This document shows, in pieces, positions 34,766 to 46,410 of a DNA stretch of 64,000 nt; position 1 is the stretch's first letter; each line of letters starts with the position of its first letter. The notes below the pieces were generated by a model. The model made no database searches. It was not told the origin of the DNA and worked only from the letters and a program-made list of their open reading frames with translations. The stretch is from contig OY365806.1 in the NCBI GenBank assembly GCA_959347315.1, forward strand, positions 50,266,842 through 50,330,841. The letters are read 5' to 3'. A program made the translations under genes and the position numbers. Source of the DNA: Bimastos eiseni (lineage: Eukaryota > Annelida > Clitellata > Crassiclitellata > Lumbricidae).

Positions 34766-35041
34766 ACTTCCCTCGTGTCCTCAGCATGCCTTCGCGAATC
34801 TACCTGCCCCTGGGCATGACAGGACGGATAGACTGTCCTGTCGAAGCCAACCCTCCGGTAACCTTGATCCAGTGGTCGAAGGACGAGCGCCTCATGAACC
34901 AGACCCATGTGAAGGTCAGCAAGCAGGGCACCCTCATCATCTCCTCGGTTCTGGCAACCGATCAGGGCCAGTACTCGTGTCGACCCTACTCTCCCCTTGG
35001 AGACGGACAGAGCTCCATGCCGATTCAGGTCATCGTCAAAG
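34766..35041 (+). CDS. tutl/IGSF9: Exon: Ig-like domain 4 of a Turtle/IGSF9-family adhesion receptor
   Basis: The exon encodes a 92-residue Ig domain. Acceptor GTTTCAG|AC and donor AAAG|GTTAGT are both phase 1. With the preceding exon's final T it begins Y-FPRVLSMPSRIYLPLG. The 'YPARVLxMPxxIYxPxG' start is diagnostic for Ig4 of IGSF9/Turtle. It continues with GRIDCPVEANPPVTLIQWSK (first Cys and core Trp; CPVxAxPP is a family signature), GTLIISSV, then GQYSCRPYSPLGDG (second Cys; YxCxPYxxLG). One N-glycosylation site (NQT) is visible. The final G joins AT of the next exon to give GAT (D), starting the family's DPPYF linker. This exon may also serve as part of an alternative first exon (see 34645). 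Confidence 0.95.
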
Positions 35042-35324
35042 GTTAGTCTGTGTGTGCGTGTGTGTGTTTGCATGTGTCTATGTGGTTGTATGTGGGTCAA
35101 TGTGTGTATGAATGTTGTGGCTTATGGTAATTCATGTCTGTGCAACACTATGGTCTATGCAGTAGTCTATACAACAGTCTGTAATTCGACGATTCGTGCT
35201 TTAAGTGAGCTGTGTAGACCCTGCATTAAATTCCTGAACAGGTTTTTCATGCAAACCTTTGTCTTACAACTCAGATTCACTGACCGATAAGTTCAGTACA
35301 TAGCCAAAGTAACAATGTAGGTGT

Positions 35325-35430
35325 GCACTGTGTATATGAATATATATATTGTATATGAATATATGTATTGTATATGAATATATGTATTGTATATGAATAT
35401 ATGTATTGTATATGAATATATGTATTTATA
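35325..35430. repeat. TGTATATGAATATATGTAT minisatellite
   Basis: About five tandem copies of a 19-bp unit, TGTATATGAATATATGTAT. Confidence 0.9.
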
Positions 35431-35699
35431 CGTCTGAACTCTTAATATCACGATGTTAGAAGATGAGACACGGTTATTTAATACTTTTAAGAGGAGAACC
35501 AATAATATGTATGTATATGAAAAAGAACGCTTCATGTTATGGTTCTGAGAAATGCTCAATGTAACCCTACACAACAATCTGTGTCAATATATATATATAT
35601 ATTTTTTAACCTAACATGCATTCAATACATTTTGTCTTTTGGGAATCTTTTAATTAAGAGTGTTCTAAACTAAAGCCTTTCAATGATTCAATCTAAGGC

Positions 35700-35890
35700 A
35701 TGCAGGGCCGTTGAGTAGTGGAACATATTGGGGCGCAGAGCCGAGGAACTGAGTTCGATCCCAGTGTCGCCATAAGGTTAATTAGTCCTTCCTTTGCTAG
35801 GTGGTGGCATTGTTTAATTTAGATGGTTAACCTAATTGGCGCTTTGCAGGGCAACCAACAGTCAAGTTTTATTCCTGTAATAGCTTGTCA
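35700..35890 (+). mobile_element. tRNA-derived SINE copy 2
   Basis: The tRNA-like head has a B box GAGTTCGATCC at 35751. It is followed by the family body (AAGGTTAATTAGTCCTTCCTT, GCTAGGTGGTGGCATT) and the distal GCAGGGCAACCAACAGTCAA...ATTCCTGTAATAG, which aligns with copy 3 at 55705. Confidence 0.7.
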
Positions 35891-36015
35891 GCATTCGTTC
35901 ATACTATGTGCCGGGGCCGTTCCAAATGCATGGAATAAAATCCCAAGAGACTTAATGAGTATTCGTTTTTTTTTAAAGTTTAAAAATCAGCTGTTAATAA
36001 TTTTGCTTGAATAAC
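35890..36015 (+). mobile_element. LINE C-terminal tail
   Basis: Translation HSFILCAGAVPNAWNKIPRD followed by FFLKFKNQLLIILLE matches the last residues of jockey/CR1-type RTs (xxGPxxWNxIPxDLRS...FKxxLKxxL). It lies directly after the SINE copy. Confidence 0.7.
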
Positions 36016-36230
36016 ATGTGTGATCTGATCAATTCCTATTTAACAAGTTACGTTTGCAGTTTACAATCTGAATTGTTTTGAAAAGGGTAGCCCGACTAGC
36101 GGGACCGTCGGTCTATTTTGGGCCAATTTTCTTCACTATTAATAACACTCCAGTTAATTATAAACGTATGTGTTCATTCACTCATATGTTCGTCTGTTCG
36201 TTCAAGAAAAACATAGTGTCCGCTGTAGCC

Positions 36231-37275
36231 AACACTCTGGCCTTCTTCTGTGGCCAGCATTTTGTCCTGAGCAGCCAGCATTCTGTCCTCTGTGGCCAAC
36301 ATTGTGTCCTCTGTGACCAGCATTATGTTCTCTGTAGCCAGCATTCCATCCTCTGTTTGCATTCTGTCCTCTGTGGCCAACATTCTGTCCTGAGCAGCCA
36401 GCATTCTGTCCTCTGTAGCCAGCATTCTGTCCTCTGTAGCCAGCATTCTGTCCTCTGTAGCCAGCATTCTGTCCTCTGTAGCCAGCATTCTGTCCTCTGT
36501 AGCCAGCATTCTGTCCTCTGTAGCCAGCATTCTGTCCTCTGTAGCCAGCATTCTGTCCTCTGTAGCCAGCATTCTGTCCTCTGTAGCCAGCATTCTGTCC
36601 TCTGTAGCCAGCATTCTGTCCTCTGTAGCCAGCATTCTGTCCTCTGTAGCCAGCATTCTGTCCTCTGTAGCCAGCATTCTGTCCTCTGTAGCCAGCATTC
36701 TGTCCTCTATAGCCAGCATTCTGTCCTCTGTAGCCAGCATTCTGTCCTCTGTAGCCAGCATTCTGTCCTCTATAGCCAGCATTCTGTCCTCTGTAGCCAG
36801 CATTCTGTCCTCTGTAGCCAGCATTCTGTCCTCTATAGCCAGCATTCTGTCCTCTATAGCCAGCATTCTGTCCTCTGTGGCCAACATTCTGTCCTGAGCA
36901 GCCAGCATTCTGTCCTCTATAGCCAGCATTCTGTCCTCTGTAGCCAGCATTCTGTCCTCTATAGCCAGCATTCTGTCCTCTGTAGCCAGCATTCTGTCCT
37001 CTATAGCCAGCATTCTGTCCTCTGTAGCCAGCATTCTGTCCTCTATAGCCAGCATTCTGTCCTCTGTAGCCAGCATTCTGTCCTCTGTAGCCAGCATTCT
37101 GTCCTCTATAGCCAGCATTCTGTCCTCTGTAGCCAGCATTCTGTCCTCTATAGCCAGCATTCTGTCCTCTGTAGCCAGCATTCTGTTCTCTGTTTGCATT
37201 ATGTCCTATATGGGTTGCATACTATCCTTTGTGGCCAATATTCTGTCCTCTGCAGCCAGCATGCCATCTATTCTT
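36231..37275. repeat. 21-bp minisatellite (TCTGTCCTCTGTAGCCAGCAT), ~49 copies
   Basis: About 1 kb of tandem 21-mers. The first 0.45 kb is nearly homogeneous; beyond about 36700 GTAGCC and ATAGCC variants alternate at multiples of 21 bp (42, 63), a higher-order pattern. A TGTGGCCAAC...CCTGAGCAGCC variant block recurs near 36250, 36380 and 36885. Because 21 is a multiple of 3, frames stay open: CSQHSVL heptads (434 codons) on + and MLATEDR heptads (341 codons) on -. I see no splice or gene context for either, so I do not call a gene. Confidence 0.97.
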
Positions 37276-37989
37276 GCAGGTCAGTGCTATCAGTGTATCA
37301 TATGAACCTTGTGCACATTGCTCTGCAGTGCAACTGCAATTGTGCCATCGAGGCGTATGTATGCACTTCTGAGCAAAAGTAAAATGTAAAATTTCAGCAT
37401 AAATAAATAAATCAGTCAGGAAGTGAACTAGCTGAGATTTTTGGTGAAATCAGAACCCATTAATATTAATAATACGTTTAGTTAATTAAACAGATTTGCT
37501 ATTTAACGTTAAATCGCCGTTCTCGTCATCCAGATCATCTGTATAACATTCTGGAGAAACTCGTTCGATAAGAGTTTGTCAGTTTATCTAAATGCACTGC
37601 AATTCACTCCAGGATGCCTTTCATGCATTATTAAACCAATGCTTTGCAAATTGTTGCTGTGCAATAATTCCTGCTTATGAGGATCTATGAACATTTTTAT
37701 TTTGCCAAAGCGACAGAATGACCAATCAGCCGATGAAAAACTACAGACCATCTGCATCAGTCCAGGCTCACTGTAGACTTGTCATCAAGCTTGCTATACA
37801 GTTGGCTAATGGCATCATTCATGTTTATTCATGAATATCAAAATTTATTCATGAATACCAAACACAATTATCATTATGCTGATGATTATCTAAAGCGTGT
37901 GTTTGTGCATTTTATTATGAACATTTATGAAACATTTGAACATGGACCTATCTATGATTGTCCCAGTTTTGTGCGTAACTTAGGTTTTA

Positions 37990-38465
37990 CCTTGATTAAG
38001 ATCGATGCTTTACGCAGATCTAAACCTTACGAAGATCAATGCTTTACAGTTTACATAAATCTATGTAGAGGATATGTCTCTACTCTACAAAGATCTATAG
38101 AATAAAATCATCAATCAAATTTATTCAATGTAAACATTGAATAAAATTGATTGATGATTTTATTGTAAAATCCATTGCTTTTTAAAGAACTTTGCGATAC
38201 ACAGGTCTATATGCTTAACAAAGACCATTGTTTCGTGAAGATAGGTTTACAAAAATGCGTTGTACAGATTGATGCTCTACAAGGATAGATATTTAATATG
38301 AAAAACATTTCTTTACAGAAACTACTTGCAGCAGAGCAATGCTTTACAGAAATGTATGAATTGCAAGGATTTGATGCATTGTGAAGACTAAACAATGCTT
38401 CACTGAGGTTTATATTTTACATTATCAAGATCTATAAATTATTATTCCACAAAGGGATTTATGTT
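37990..38465. repeat. Degenerate ~17-bp AAGATCTATGCTTTACA repeat
   Basis: The motif recurs about every 16-20 bp in diverged form: AGATCGATGCTTTACG, AGATCAATGCTTTACA, AGGTCTATATGCTTAACA, AGCAATGCTTTACAGA, AAGATCTATAAATT. This looks like an old, strongly decayed minisatellite, interrupted by a perfect-looking hairpin at 38101. Confidence 0.65.
38101..38164. repeat. 31-bp inverted repeat with 2-nt loop
   Basis: The left arm 38101-38131 starts AATAAAATCATCAATCAA and ends TTCAATGT. It pairs with the right arm 38134-38164 with a single mismatch in 31 and only AA between the arms. It could extrude as a cruciform or fold as an RNA hairpin. Confidence 0.95.
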
Positions 38466-39119
38466 GTGCATGAAGATTTTCACATAAAACTCAGCCAAGC
38501 AGAATCAGATGAACGAAATGCAGAGTCACAATTAAAATCACCATCGCTGACCCCAATGGAGTTCCAGCGATCAAATGCCCAAGATATTGATTGAGTTCAC
38601 GTAGAAGTCCTTCAGCTCTTAACAATGCCTAAGTAATCGAGTGATTCGAGATTGGTAGCATTTAGAAACGATTCCAGAGGGATGAGACGGCGCCTACTTC
38701 TGAGCAGCAAGTAACTGCAATAATTCGCAGCACATGTGCACCATCGCCGTGAATTGATTGAAATCCCACGACAGCCATAAAGAAACGAATAATCAAAGGA
38801 CTGGACAGAGGCTTTTCATTCCGCTCAAAGCTCTTTTAGACGGTTTTTGTAGGAGCTCTTGTTGGTCAGTGGGTGGGTTTCACTGCAAGGCAGAGTGTCT
38901 GCCGTTTTGTTCTGTAACTTGTGGCGGATCTTGAGATGCTTTGTTAGAGAAGGCTTATAAATGAGTGCAAATCCAGTGGGCTGTGTCCAGCAAGACTTTA
39001 CCTGCTTCTGCCATTCATTCTCAATCGAAATTCGTTTTACTGTGCCCACAGATTGAAGGCCACAGCCACATTTTGACAGGTGATGAGCGGAATTAGCAGA
39101 CACCAACTGCTCTATAGGT

Positions 39120-39175
39120 ATAATGCTCTTATATATATATAATATTTATATTTATATATATATATATATATATCA
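39120..39175. repeat. AT-rich microsatellite
   Basis: TATATATATAATATTTATATTTATATATATATATA-type low-complexity sequence. Confidence 0.9.
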
Positions 39176-39537
39176 GGTGTATGTCGCTAAAGAAAATATC
39201 CAAGAACGTCAATGACTCAGAGGCTAGCAGGGCCTTTTGGGTCATCATCCTGTGAAACTGCAGCAACATCAAGAGATTTTTAGGAACAAGGTTCATATAG
39301 GGACATGGAAGTTGTGGACAGTTAGAAAATCTTATATGGGGACGGGGAAGGTGATATGAGCCAAATTGAAGGTGTTGGGGCACGGCTAAAAAGAACAGTT
39401 TTAAGGTGAGTATAAAGGAAGTCTGAGTGGATGCAGTGTCAGTCCCAAGCCTGGATAAAGGAGAAGGGTGACGCTAATGATCTTTGTTATCACATCATGT
39501 CATTAAACTGCAACAACTACCAACTTGGCGACAACTG

Positions 39538-39710
39538 CTATGCCAACGGGAGCGTGTTCCTGAGCGAGGGGCCAACCACTGAGAAGGCACGATTCTGTTT
39601 GGTAGTTGTACGGGCAAATGGGACAATGACCAGGCCTCGCTCAGTAGAGTAGAAAGAACAGCGGTCTTGTACACTCAAAGTAGAGTAACAGAGATCCCGA
39701 AGATAGGCAG
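39538..39710 (-). mobile_element. LINE RT C-terminal fragment, minus strand
   Basis: Minus-strand translation reads YLRDLCYSTLSVQD then ARTTTKQNRAFSVVGPSLRN and TLPLA. This is the well-known C-terminal signature (RTRTxxxQNRAFSVxGPSLWNxLP) of CR1/L2-type LINEs. Truncated at both ends. Confidence 0.85.
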
Positions 39711-39734
39711 AGACCTGGCAAGATGGAAGAAGAA

Positions 39735-40090
39735 TAATACACACAGGAAGCCAAGGCATTGAAGTTTGCAGATGACCAGACAATGATGGCAAGAAGCCAG
39801 AAAGGTCTACAGGCAATGATGGATAACTGAACACTGTATACAGAATGAAAATAAACATCAAAAACACAAAGGTTCTGAAGATAACTAAAGCAAACAGTAA
39901 TCAGAATACACGTTGGAGGAAAAGAAATAGAGAAGGTGAAATAATTCTGCTAGGTGTATGATCGCGACAATGCCAATTGTCACAGATAAATTAAGTAAAA
40001 GATAACATAAAGAACAGAGGCATTCTCAGAAAGGAGAGAACTACTGAGAAGAAATCTATACTAATTTTTGTGGAGCCTGCAGTTTTCTTT
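39735..40090 (+). mobile_element. RTE-like LINE RT fragment
   Basis: Translation near 39748 gives AKALKFADDQTMMARSQKGL, containing the FADD catalytic motif, then MKINIKNTKVLKI near 39848 and a broken YLGV-like block near 39950. This order matches the RT palm of RTE/other EN-RT elements. It is arranged tail-to-tail with the minus-strand LINE fragment ending at 39710. The signature CAGTCCCAAGCCTGGATAAA at 39439 may belong to the same element. Confidence 0.75.
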
Positions 40091-40761
40091 GAGACTTTGT
40101 TTTGTAAAATATTAGAGTGATGCTATCAGAGCATTCTGATTCAATTACTCAGATTTCCTTTGGAAGATGCACGATTGTAAGATAGAGATGGAATCTAGAT
40201 ATAGTGATAAAAGCAATTTGTCCAATTGTGAGTGCAGACGTTCATATGTCACTTTCTCTGAATTCACCATAGAGCTGTCTAATTGAACTCTAATCTTCAT
40301 ACAACAGCAAATTGTCTATTTCCGAAATAGTTGTAGACTGAGACAATTGTATCTGCTTTGAGTGCTCTCTAGCACATTTCATGCGTTCGCCCTCAGTTCA
40401 ATTCTTTTTATAAATACTTGACATCCTACAACTCTGTGATGTTCATTTATTTCCTATTTTTGTGGAGTAGAAGACTAATTATAATTATCATTTGCCAGTG
40501 TGTCCTTATATTTTTTGTATTTTTCATCCTCTCTCCTCCTTCTCCTCATCATCATCCTCAGATGTGCTGTATTTGTTCAGACCCAAGAAACCACAGACAT
40601 TTGCTTTTTGCCTCATCTCTCTCTATAAAGAGGTCTGATCCTTTTTGCATTTTTGCATTCCCCTATTGATGTTCAGAAATTTGGTGCCACCCTTCTCGGA
40701 TGTTCTTCCTCATCTCTGTGGCTAAGTCCAGCTGTTTCATTCACCATGCCACTAATCATCC

Positions 40762-40812
40762 TATGATGATGATGATGAGGAGGAGGAGGAGGAGGAGGAG
40801 GAGGAAGATGAC
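40762..40812. repeat. (ATG)n(AGG)n trinucleotide repeat
   Basis: ATGATGATGATGAGGAGGAGG-type repeat of about 50 bp. Confidence 0.95.
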
Positions 40813-41468
40813 CACCAGGACACAGTTACAAATGTAGACCACCCACTCACACAATGAACGTGGTTGCTCACAGGGTATATTGGGGGTATCTGCGAATGAT
40901 TCCCACCATCAGATCCCATGAATAGAATATCAGTTCATTGAGTAAAAACGTATGTAATTAATATGTGTGTGTACGAAGAGGATGAGTTAACTAGTAAAAG
41001 CAATGATACTTGTGTGAATTATTTGATTTCTTGCTGACTAGTATTCTTTTAAAGGGTGGGTCCATAAAACGGAACCCTTTGGGTCCCTTACGGTCTTTTT
41101 CCTTATTGTCTCGACTTATAGATTTTTCAGAATAAAATTCTTTGTCGTGTGTGGCTTCTTTGTTTATTTTGTTATAAATGTGATTACTTTGTTTTCTTGG
41201 GATGAAGAAAAATATATGGTTATTATTATCATATTGTGTTATTTATTACTCAGCTGGTTCAATGAAGCATTTAAGGAGTGTTGTGATTGAACGACTATTT
41301 AAAACTCTGTAATGGGTTTAGAAAGTCGTAAACTCCAAACTTCTAAAGCACCACTCGAAAGGAAGTCTTGAACCTTACAGTTCCAGCTCAAACCAGTTGA
41401 CTAATGTATCCCTGATATTTCATAATTATAATTCCTTCTCATCATGGTCATTTCTGCTATTGCTTTGC

Positions 41469-41500
<32 letters not shown>

Positions 41501-44500
41501 CACCCTTATAATAGTACTTTATCTTCATGATGAAGCTTTTCCTTGTGACAATAATTTATCCATGTGTAGTGCAATTTTCAACACCAATTATTCAGATGTT
41601 CAAGCAAGTTGAAAACTAAACACCCTCAACATGTTAATTAAATTTCATTGTTTCATTATATTTTAATAATAATTTTAAACTGTAAGCTTTGATGCGGTTT
41701 GTCATCTGGTGTGATTTTTAGAACAATAAAACGAACATATCATCCTTTTTTGTTTTGAAGTCAAGATGTGCTTTTATGTAGGCAACTGTCAACAGCTGTC
41801 CACAGTCTATTGCAGTCGACTGACTGATCGCCACCAGTTCGCTTGTCCAATGTGATTCCTTTTAGCTGACCCAGGTTTCATTATTCACCTGATTAATTCT
41901 TAATGACAATGGCGGTGCACAGATGAGATTGCAGGTTTTATAAGAGTCCTGGGCTCTATGGTTGGGACAATGTGCTTTTGTCTGGGAAGCAATTGCTTGT
42001 GTTGCTTTGCAGCCTCAGGATAGAGGCTGTGTTTGTAGGATTTCCTGGTTTCAATGGAAATGGTTAGGTCTCTGGAAGTGGTCATACAACTCATGACCAG
42101 GCTGTAATTTGTGGTAGGAGCATTGTGTACATAACTCTGGGTGTGGGTCTACCGAGGGGGAGGAATTGCTTCCAAATTGAGGATGGGCTGAGAAACTGAA
42201 AGAAACATTTTGCTACATTCTAGACTCTAAAGACTAGAGATGGGGAACTTCCCTTCTATAGGTGAAATACAAATAATGAAAGCTTACAGGGTGGGAATAA
42301 CAGTTAGAGTTGTGAGGGAAAGACCTTTAGATGTGAAAATAATAGAATAAAGTGTGTTTGTTGTTGATTTTTTAACGACATCGTTCCATATCGAAGATGA
42401 TTTGGTGTGGGCTTCCCCCTTTCTCGAGGCTTCTGACTGGCACTGTCAAAGTCCAAACAGTTGGGCAGTAAATAGAATAAAGAGAACGGCTGTCTCTTTA
42501 GGTAGCCTGAGTAGAGGCAGACTTGAGGATGAAATATTGACAGTTTTATTTTCTTGGCCTTGGCACATATCAGGCAGGTGGTAGATTCTGTTCTCCTCTT
42601 CCTCACCATCTTATCTTCCCACAGAGTGTGTATGCTCAGTATTGTATCGTATCTGAGAATTTATAAAGTGCTTCTTACAGAATTAGCTATTTTAGAAGCA
42701 CCCTAAACATGACAACTCTGAGGAAATAAGAAAGTCTTCAGGCGGCAAAGGGAAACCCAGACCACTCGGTTGAAAGTTCAGAGGATGGTTTGCGGAAGTG
42801 AGTGCAAAGACTCCCTTTCCGAACAGAAAGAGACAGCACTAGTGACAGATGAAATGCTTGTATTCGAATAAGAAATCAAGAGAAGACTACATAAATAAAT
42901 ACACATTATACAGACTGCCATCTGTAGTTGAACACTGTGAGGAAAGAAATGAGTACCTCCTAAGGAGTGGGAAATGCATCCTGGTAGCATTGGTTGCCCG
43001 GAACTGAGGGGAAGTCTCTGAACTGCAGATTACTTTGGGCTATTTTGGTTTCACTTGTTTAATGTTGAGTAGTGAGTAGGCAACTGGGTCCAGACTACAG
43101 AACTGTCTCAGAATTGGCTGAAATTTAACCAGATATTGCAAGGTGGCATTGATGGAAAAACCAGAAATGTTTCATCTGAAGATCATCGCACACTGCATGC
43201 CTTGATCCTGAAGTTTCTCCTGCCCTCATTACCAGAGGGTAGAGAAACTTCCCCACTTCTCTGTCAAGCATCCATTTTGGAATAATTTCCCCTCAAATAT
43301 GAGGCTGTTGCCTAAAGGGCAAAATGCTTGTTGGTCATGGGTTTTTAACCCAACTTCCTGACTGTTTCCAACAATGCCAGGAAATCCTACACGGATGAAA
43401 AAGCTGATAGGATGTCATGATGTTAAAGAAATCGTGCTTAAGTTGATGTTCAGTCTGTTTGAGCAAGTTTATATTAAAATCTCCAGAAATAATCAGTAAT
43501 CAGTAAGCATCAATTAGTATTAGTACTTGGATAAATAGAAGACAATAGATAGGAGGACAATAGAAGAAGTCAACTACAATAGCCTTTGTTTGTTGAATAT
43601 TGATGAACGTGCATTCAGAGCACAACTATGAACGAAAAACCTTTAAATGAGACATCAAACTTAATGAAGAAAGCGATTCCACCATCCTTGTCATAAACTC
43701 TACACTTATATGCTCAAAGTCATAGCCACGGACCAACAATACCATTGCCAAGCTTGCCAAAGCAATTGGTCAATGAAAGCATCATTTGAATTTTGGCCAA
43801 TTTAAGAATTAAACCTCTACAATTTTGATGACCAACTGAGAAATGAGTAGAATATTTCAATTTAGCTACTTTTCTCTGCTTTAATAAGTATGGCACATCC
43901 TGCTCAATCCGGGATGAGATTGAGATCAGCATCTATATCATGGTCCATCAGTAGTATGCACCCATCTTCATTGTGTTCAACTGGTTTTAAATACGGGTGG
44001 TCACTCTGACATCACTACACCCTCTCACTCTGACACCAACTGATGTACAATTTTAAACTAAATTCTGAAAGTCTCATTCTGAAGAGAGCTATGGAATTGG
44101 CTGCGATTGGGAGTAGGTGACTCATTGTGTTGAGATTAGGTCATCTTATGTATGCAGGTATCAAGATATTTCATATGGTACGTCACAGAAGCGCTGTCTC
44201 TTGTTTCATTGTTATTGTTCAGTTGGTGTTGATAATACAATAAACGTGTAATTTGATTGCATTGATTTACATTAAATCTGATTCAATTAAATCTGATTCG
44301 ATTAGATCGAATTAGACTGTACCAGGTCGGTTCTGACTTTACAGTGTTGATGTTGCAGACTTGATTTGATATAGCACCGGTCAATAACCTGGTCTTTTTA
44401 TGGTGCTTTGTATGGTGCTGAAAAATCTAGGAGGTTTCCGTTCACATTACGTACTTGGTTAGATGGGACTATTAGATTATTTAGATCGAATCGATTTTTG

Positions 44501-46294
44501 CACCAAAGAAATCTAGAATTTTATTGTTAATTTCGCTCATTGTGCATTGCATAGTGCAGTCTTGGCACCACTTTCATCCGCACTCGGAAAAAGAAATTAG
44601 CAGCTGCCTTGCGTGCTTTACTGTCGGATTGAGAAGTCAGCAGTAACTGAATTCTGATTGCTAAATAATCAATTCAATGAACCAGCAGCAGTAGCAAGGA
44701 GAAGTGCTCCATAAGAAATTGCCTGGCAAGAAATTGCCGACGGTGGACGTGGCAAAGAATCGCTTCCTGTCCATCTTGACATTAAAGCATTTTATTGATG
44801 CGAATATTGATGCGAAATGTGCCGATGCTGTGAGGATGGAATTTTAACCATAGATGCATGATGGCGCATGTGAGAGTTAATTTGGTTGGAATTGTGGTGT
44901 CATATGAAGTGTGTTATTTATTTACTTATTCTACTTATAGTGCATACTAGGTCAGTTTATTAGTTTCTTTGTTTACCAATTAATTTCTAGACATAAATGC
45001 TGAGATGCATGTTGTGTAATTTTATCAGTCTTAATATTGGGCAAGAGAAAAGTACACTTAATACAGGATTATTAGAGTCCACAAAGCATGCTCAAATCCA
45101 GAGTCGCTGGATTATAGAATATAGACCAAGTGGTACCAAACAGATCACCGTGACAATTTAGATTGAATGAATGCCAGCTGAGAGAGGGAAGAGAGTGCAA
45201 TATGCATTAAATTGCATTTACTCAGAGACCAACATCTATTGATGTGCTGATCATTATAAAAAAAGGACAATGTATTAATTAGTGGGTTAGATTGGATGAA
45301 TCAAAATCAAGTGGATTATGAATGCATGTATATTTGTATGTATATATGTATTGTAAGCAAATGGGCATCTATGTAGGTTCTTATAAGTACCCCTCAAAGG
45401 CAACCTTTGCATACCCAAATGTTTCACTTAGTGTATAGACATCAATTTATTGATGCATGTGTATTATAGAACTGAGGCCTAAGTAGAAGTTAGTTGATTG
45501 ATTAAGCAATCGGTATTCTAAACTGGTTCCTTGAAATGTACAAGCAAGCAATGTTTCATGTTGCACCTTATCCAAAGTAAAATTTCTTGTGTTATGTTCA
45601 TCAAATGTTGTGTAACACTTTAACATAAGTAAAATCTCCTTTAGTGTAAGTAAGTAAGCCATTTATTGACAGAGCATCATCACTGCTGGATGCAAAATTC
45701 AAAAGGTCAATCCTCCTCAATGGTCATGTGAACCCACTGATAACGGATTGACCTTTTTATGGATGATATTTGGCTGCAGTAATAGTGGAAAAAGCAAAAT
45801 GGAAAATGCATTATGTAAGTGTTCTTGTATTGTGTTTGATGACCCAAGTAAAACCTAGACAAACCCTTGTATTTTGTTGGTCAATGTTATATAGCTCCTT
45901 AATTTAAGTACTCGGGTGTGTACACACAAATAGGCAAGCAATCGACTACAGTGATTTTTATATTGGTGTGGATGAGGATGGAATGCTTCCAGCTGTTGTG
46001 GATAACAGACTTTTATATTGAGAAATGGTTCACTTTTGCCAGCTGCATTGCGCTCTGCCCTAGGCTTCTGCTACAACCTATGCATCAGTATTATCACTAA
46101 CAGCATCAGCAACTGCCTCATCACTAGAAACCACTCGGCACAAGTGGCTTGATCTCAAGAACTGCATCATCAACAGAACAGCAGAATTGGCATCATCGCC
46201 AGCAAGGGTTTTACCATCATGATCAGCTATTTCATCATCAGAAGTAGTGTGGTCAGGATATATCTCAATAATTGATATCATCTGTTAATTGCAG

Positions 46295-46410
46295 ATCCGC
46301 CGTACTTCATAACAAGACCGCGACCTATCTATCAGAGGCACCAAGGTCAGTCTGTTACCATGCCCTGCGTTGCCGAGGGCGACCCAAAGCCAACGATCCT
46401 CTGGAGAAAG
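46295..46410 (+). CDS. tutl/IGSF9: Exon: N-terminal half of Ig-like domain 5, Turtle/IGSF9 family
   Basis: Acceptor TTAATTGCAG|AT (phase 1) and donor AAAG|GTAAGC (phase 0). With the G from the Ig4 exon it starts DPPYFITRPRPIYQRHQG, the family's DPPYF linker. It continues SVTMPCVAEGDPKPTILWRK, giving the first Cys and core Trp of Ig5. It ends exactly after WRK, where IGSF9 proteins read W-R-K-V-G, and the next exon supplies V-E-G. The intron therefore splits the Ig fold after strand C, unlike the intact Ig2-Ig4 exons. Too short and ATG-less to be seen as an open frame by itself. Confidence 0.93.

Larger units (their letters stand above)
35042..46294 (+). other. Intron between Ig4 and Ig5 exons (11.3 kb)
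   Basis: Contains a TATATGAA minisatellite, SINE copy 2, a LINE tail, the 21-bp minisatellite, a hairpin within a degraded 17-bp repeat, LINE fragments at 39538-40090 and trinucleotide repeats. Positions 38480-39110 and 40100-46290 show no element or gene I recognise, beyond a short ATC repeat near 41470. Confidence 0.8.

Noticed and set aside
36078..37382. Long open frames on both strands (434 and 341 codons)
   Set aside because: They consist of a 21-bp tandem repeat, whose length is a multiple of three, so frames stay open automatically. No splice sites, domain or conserved start supports a gene.
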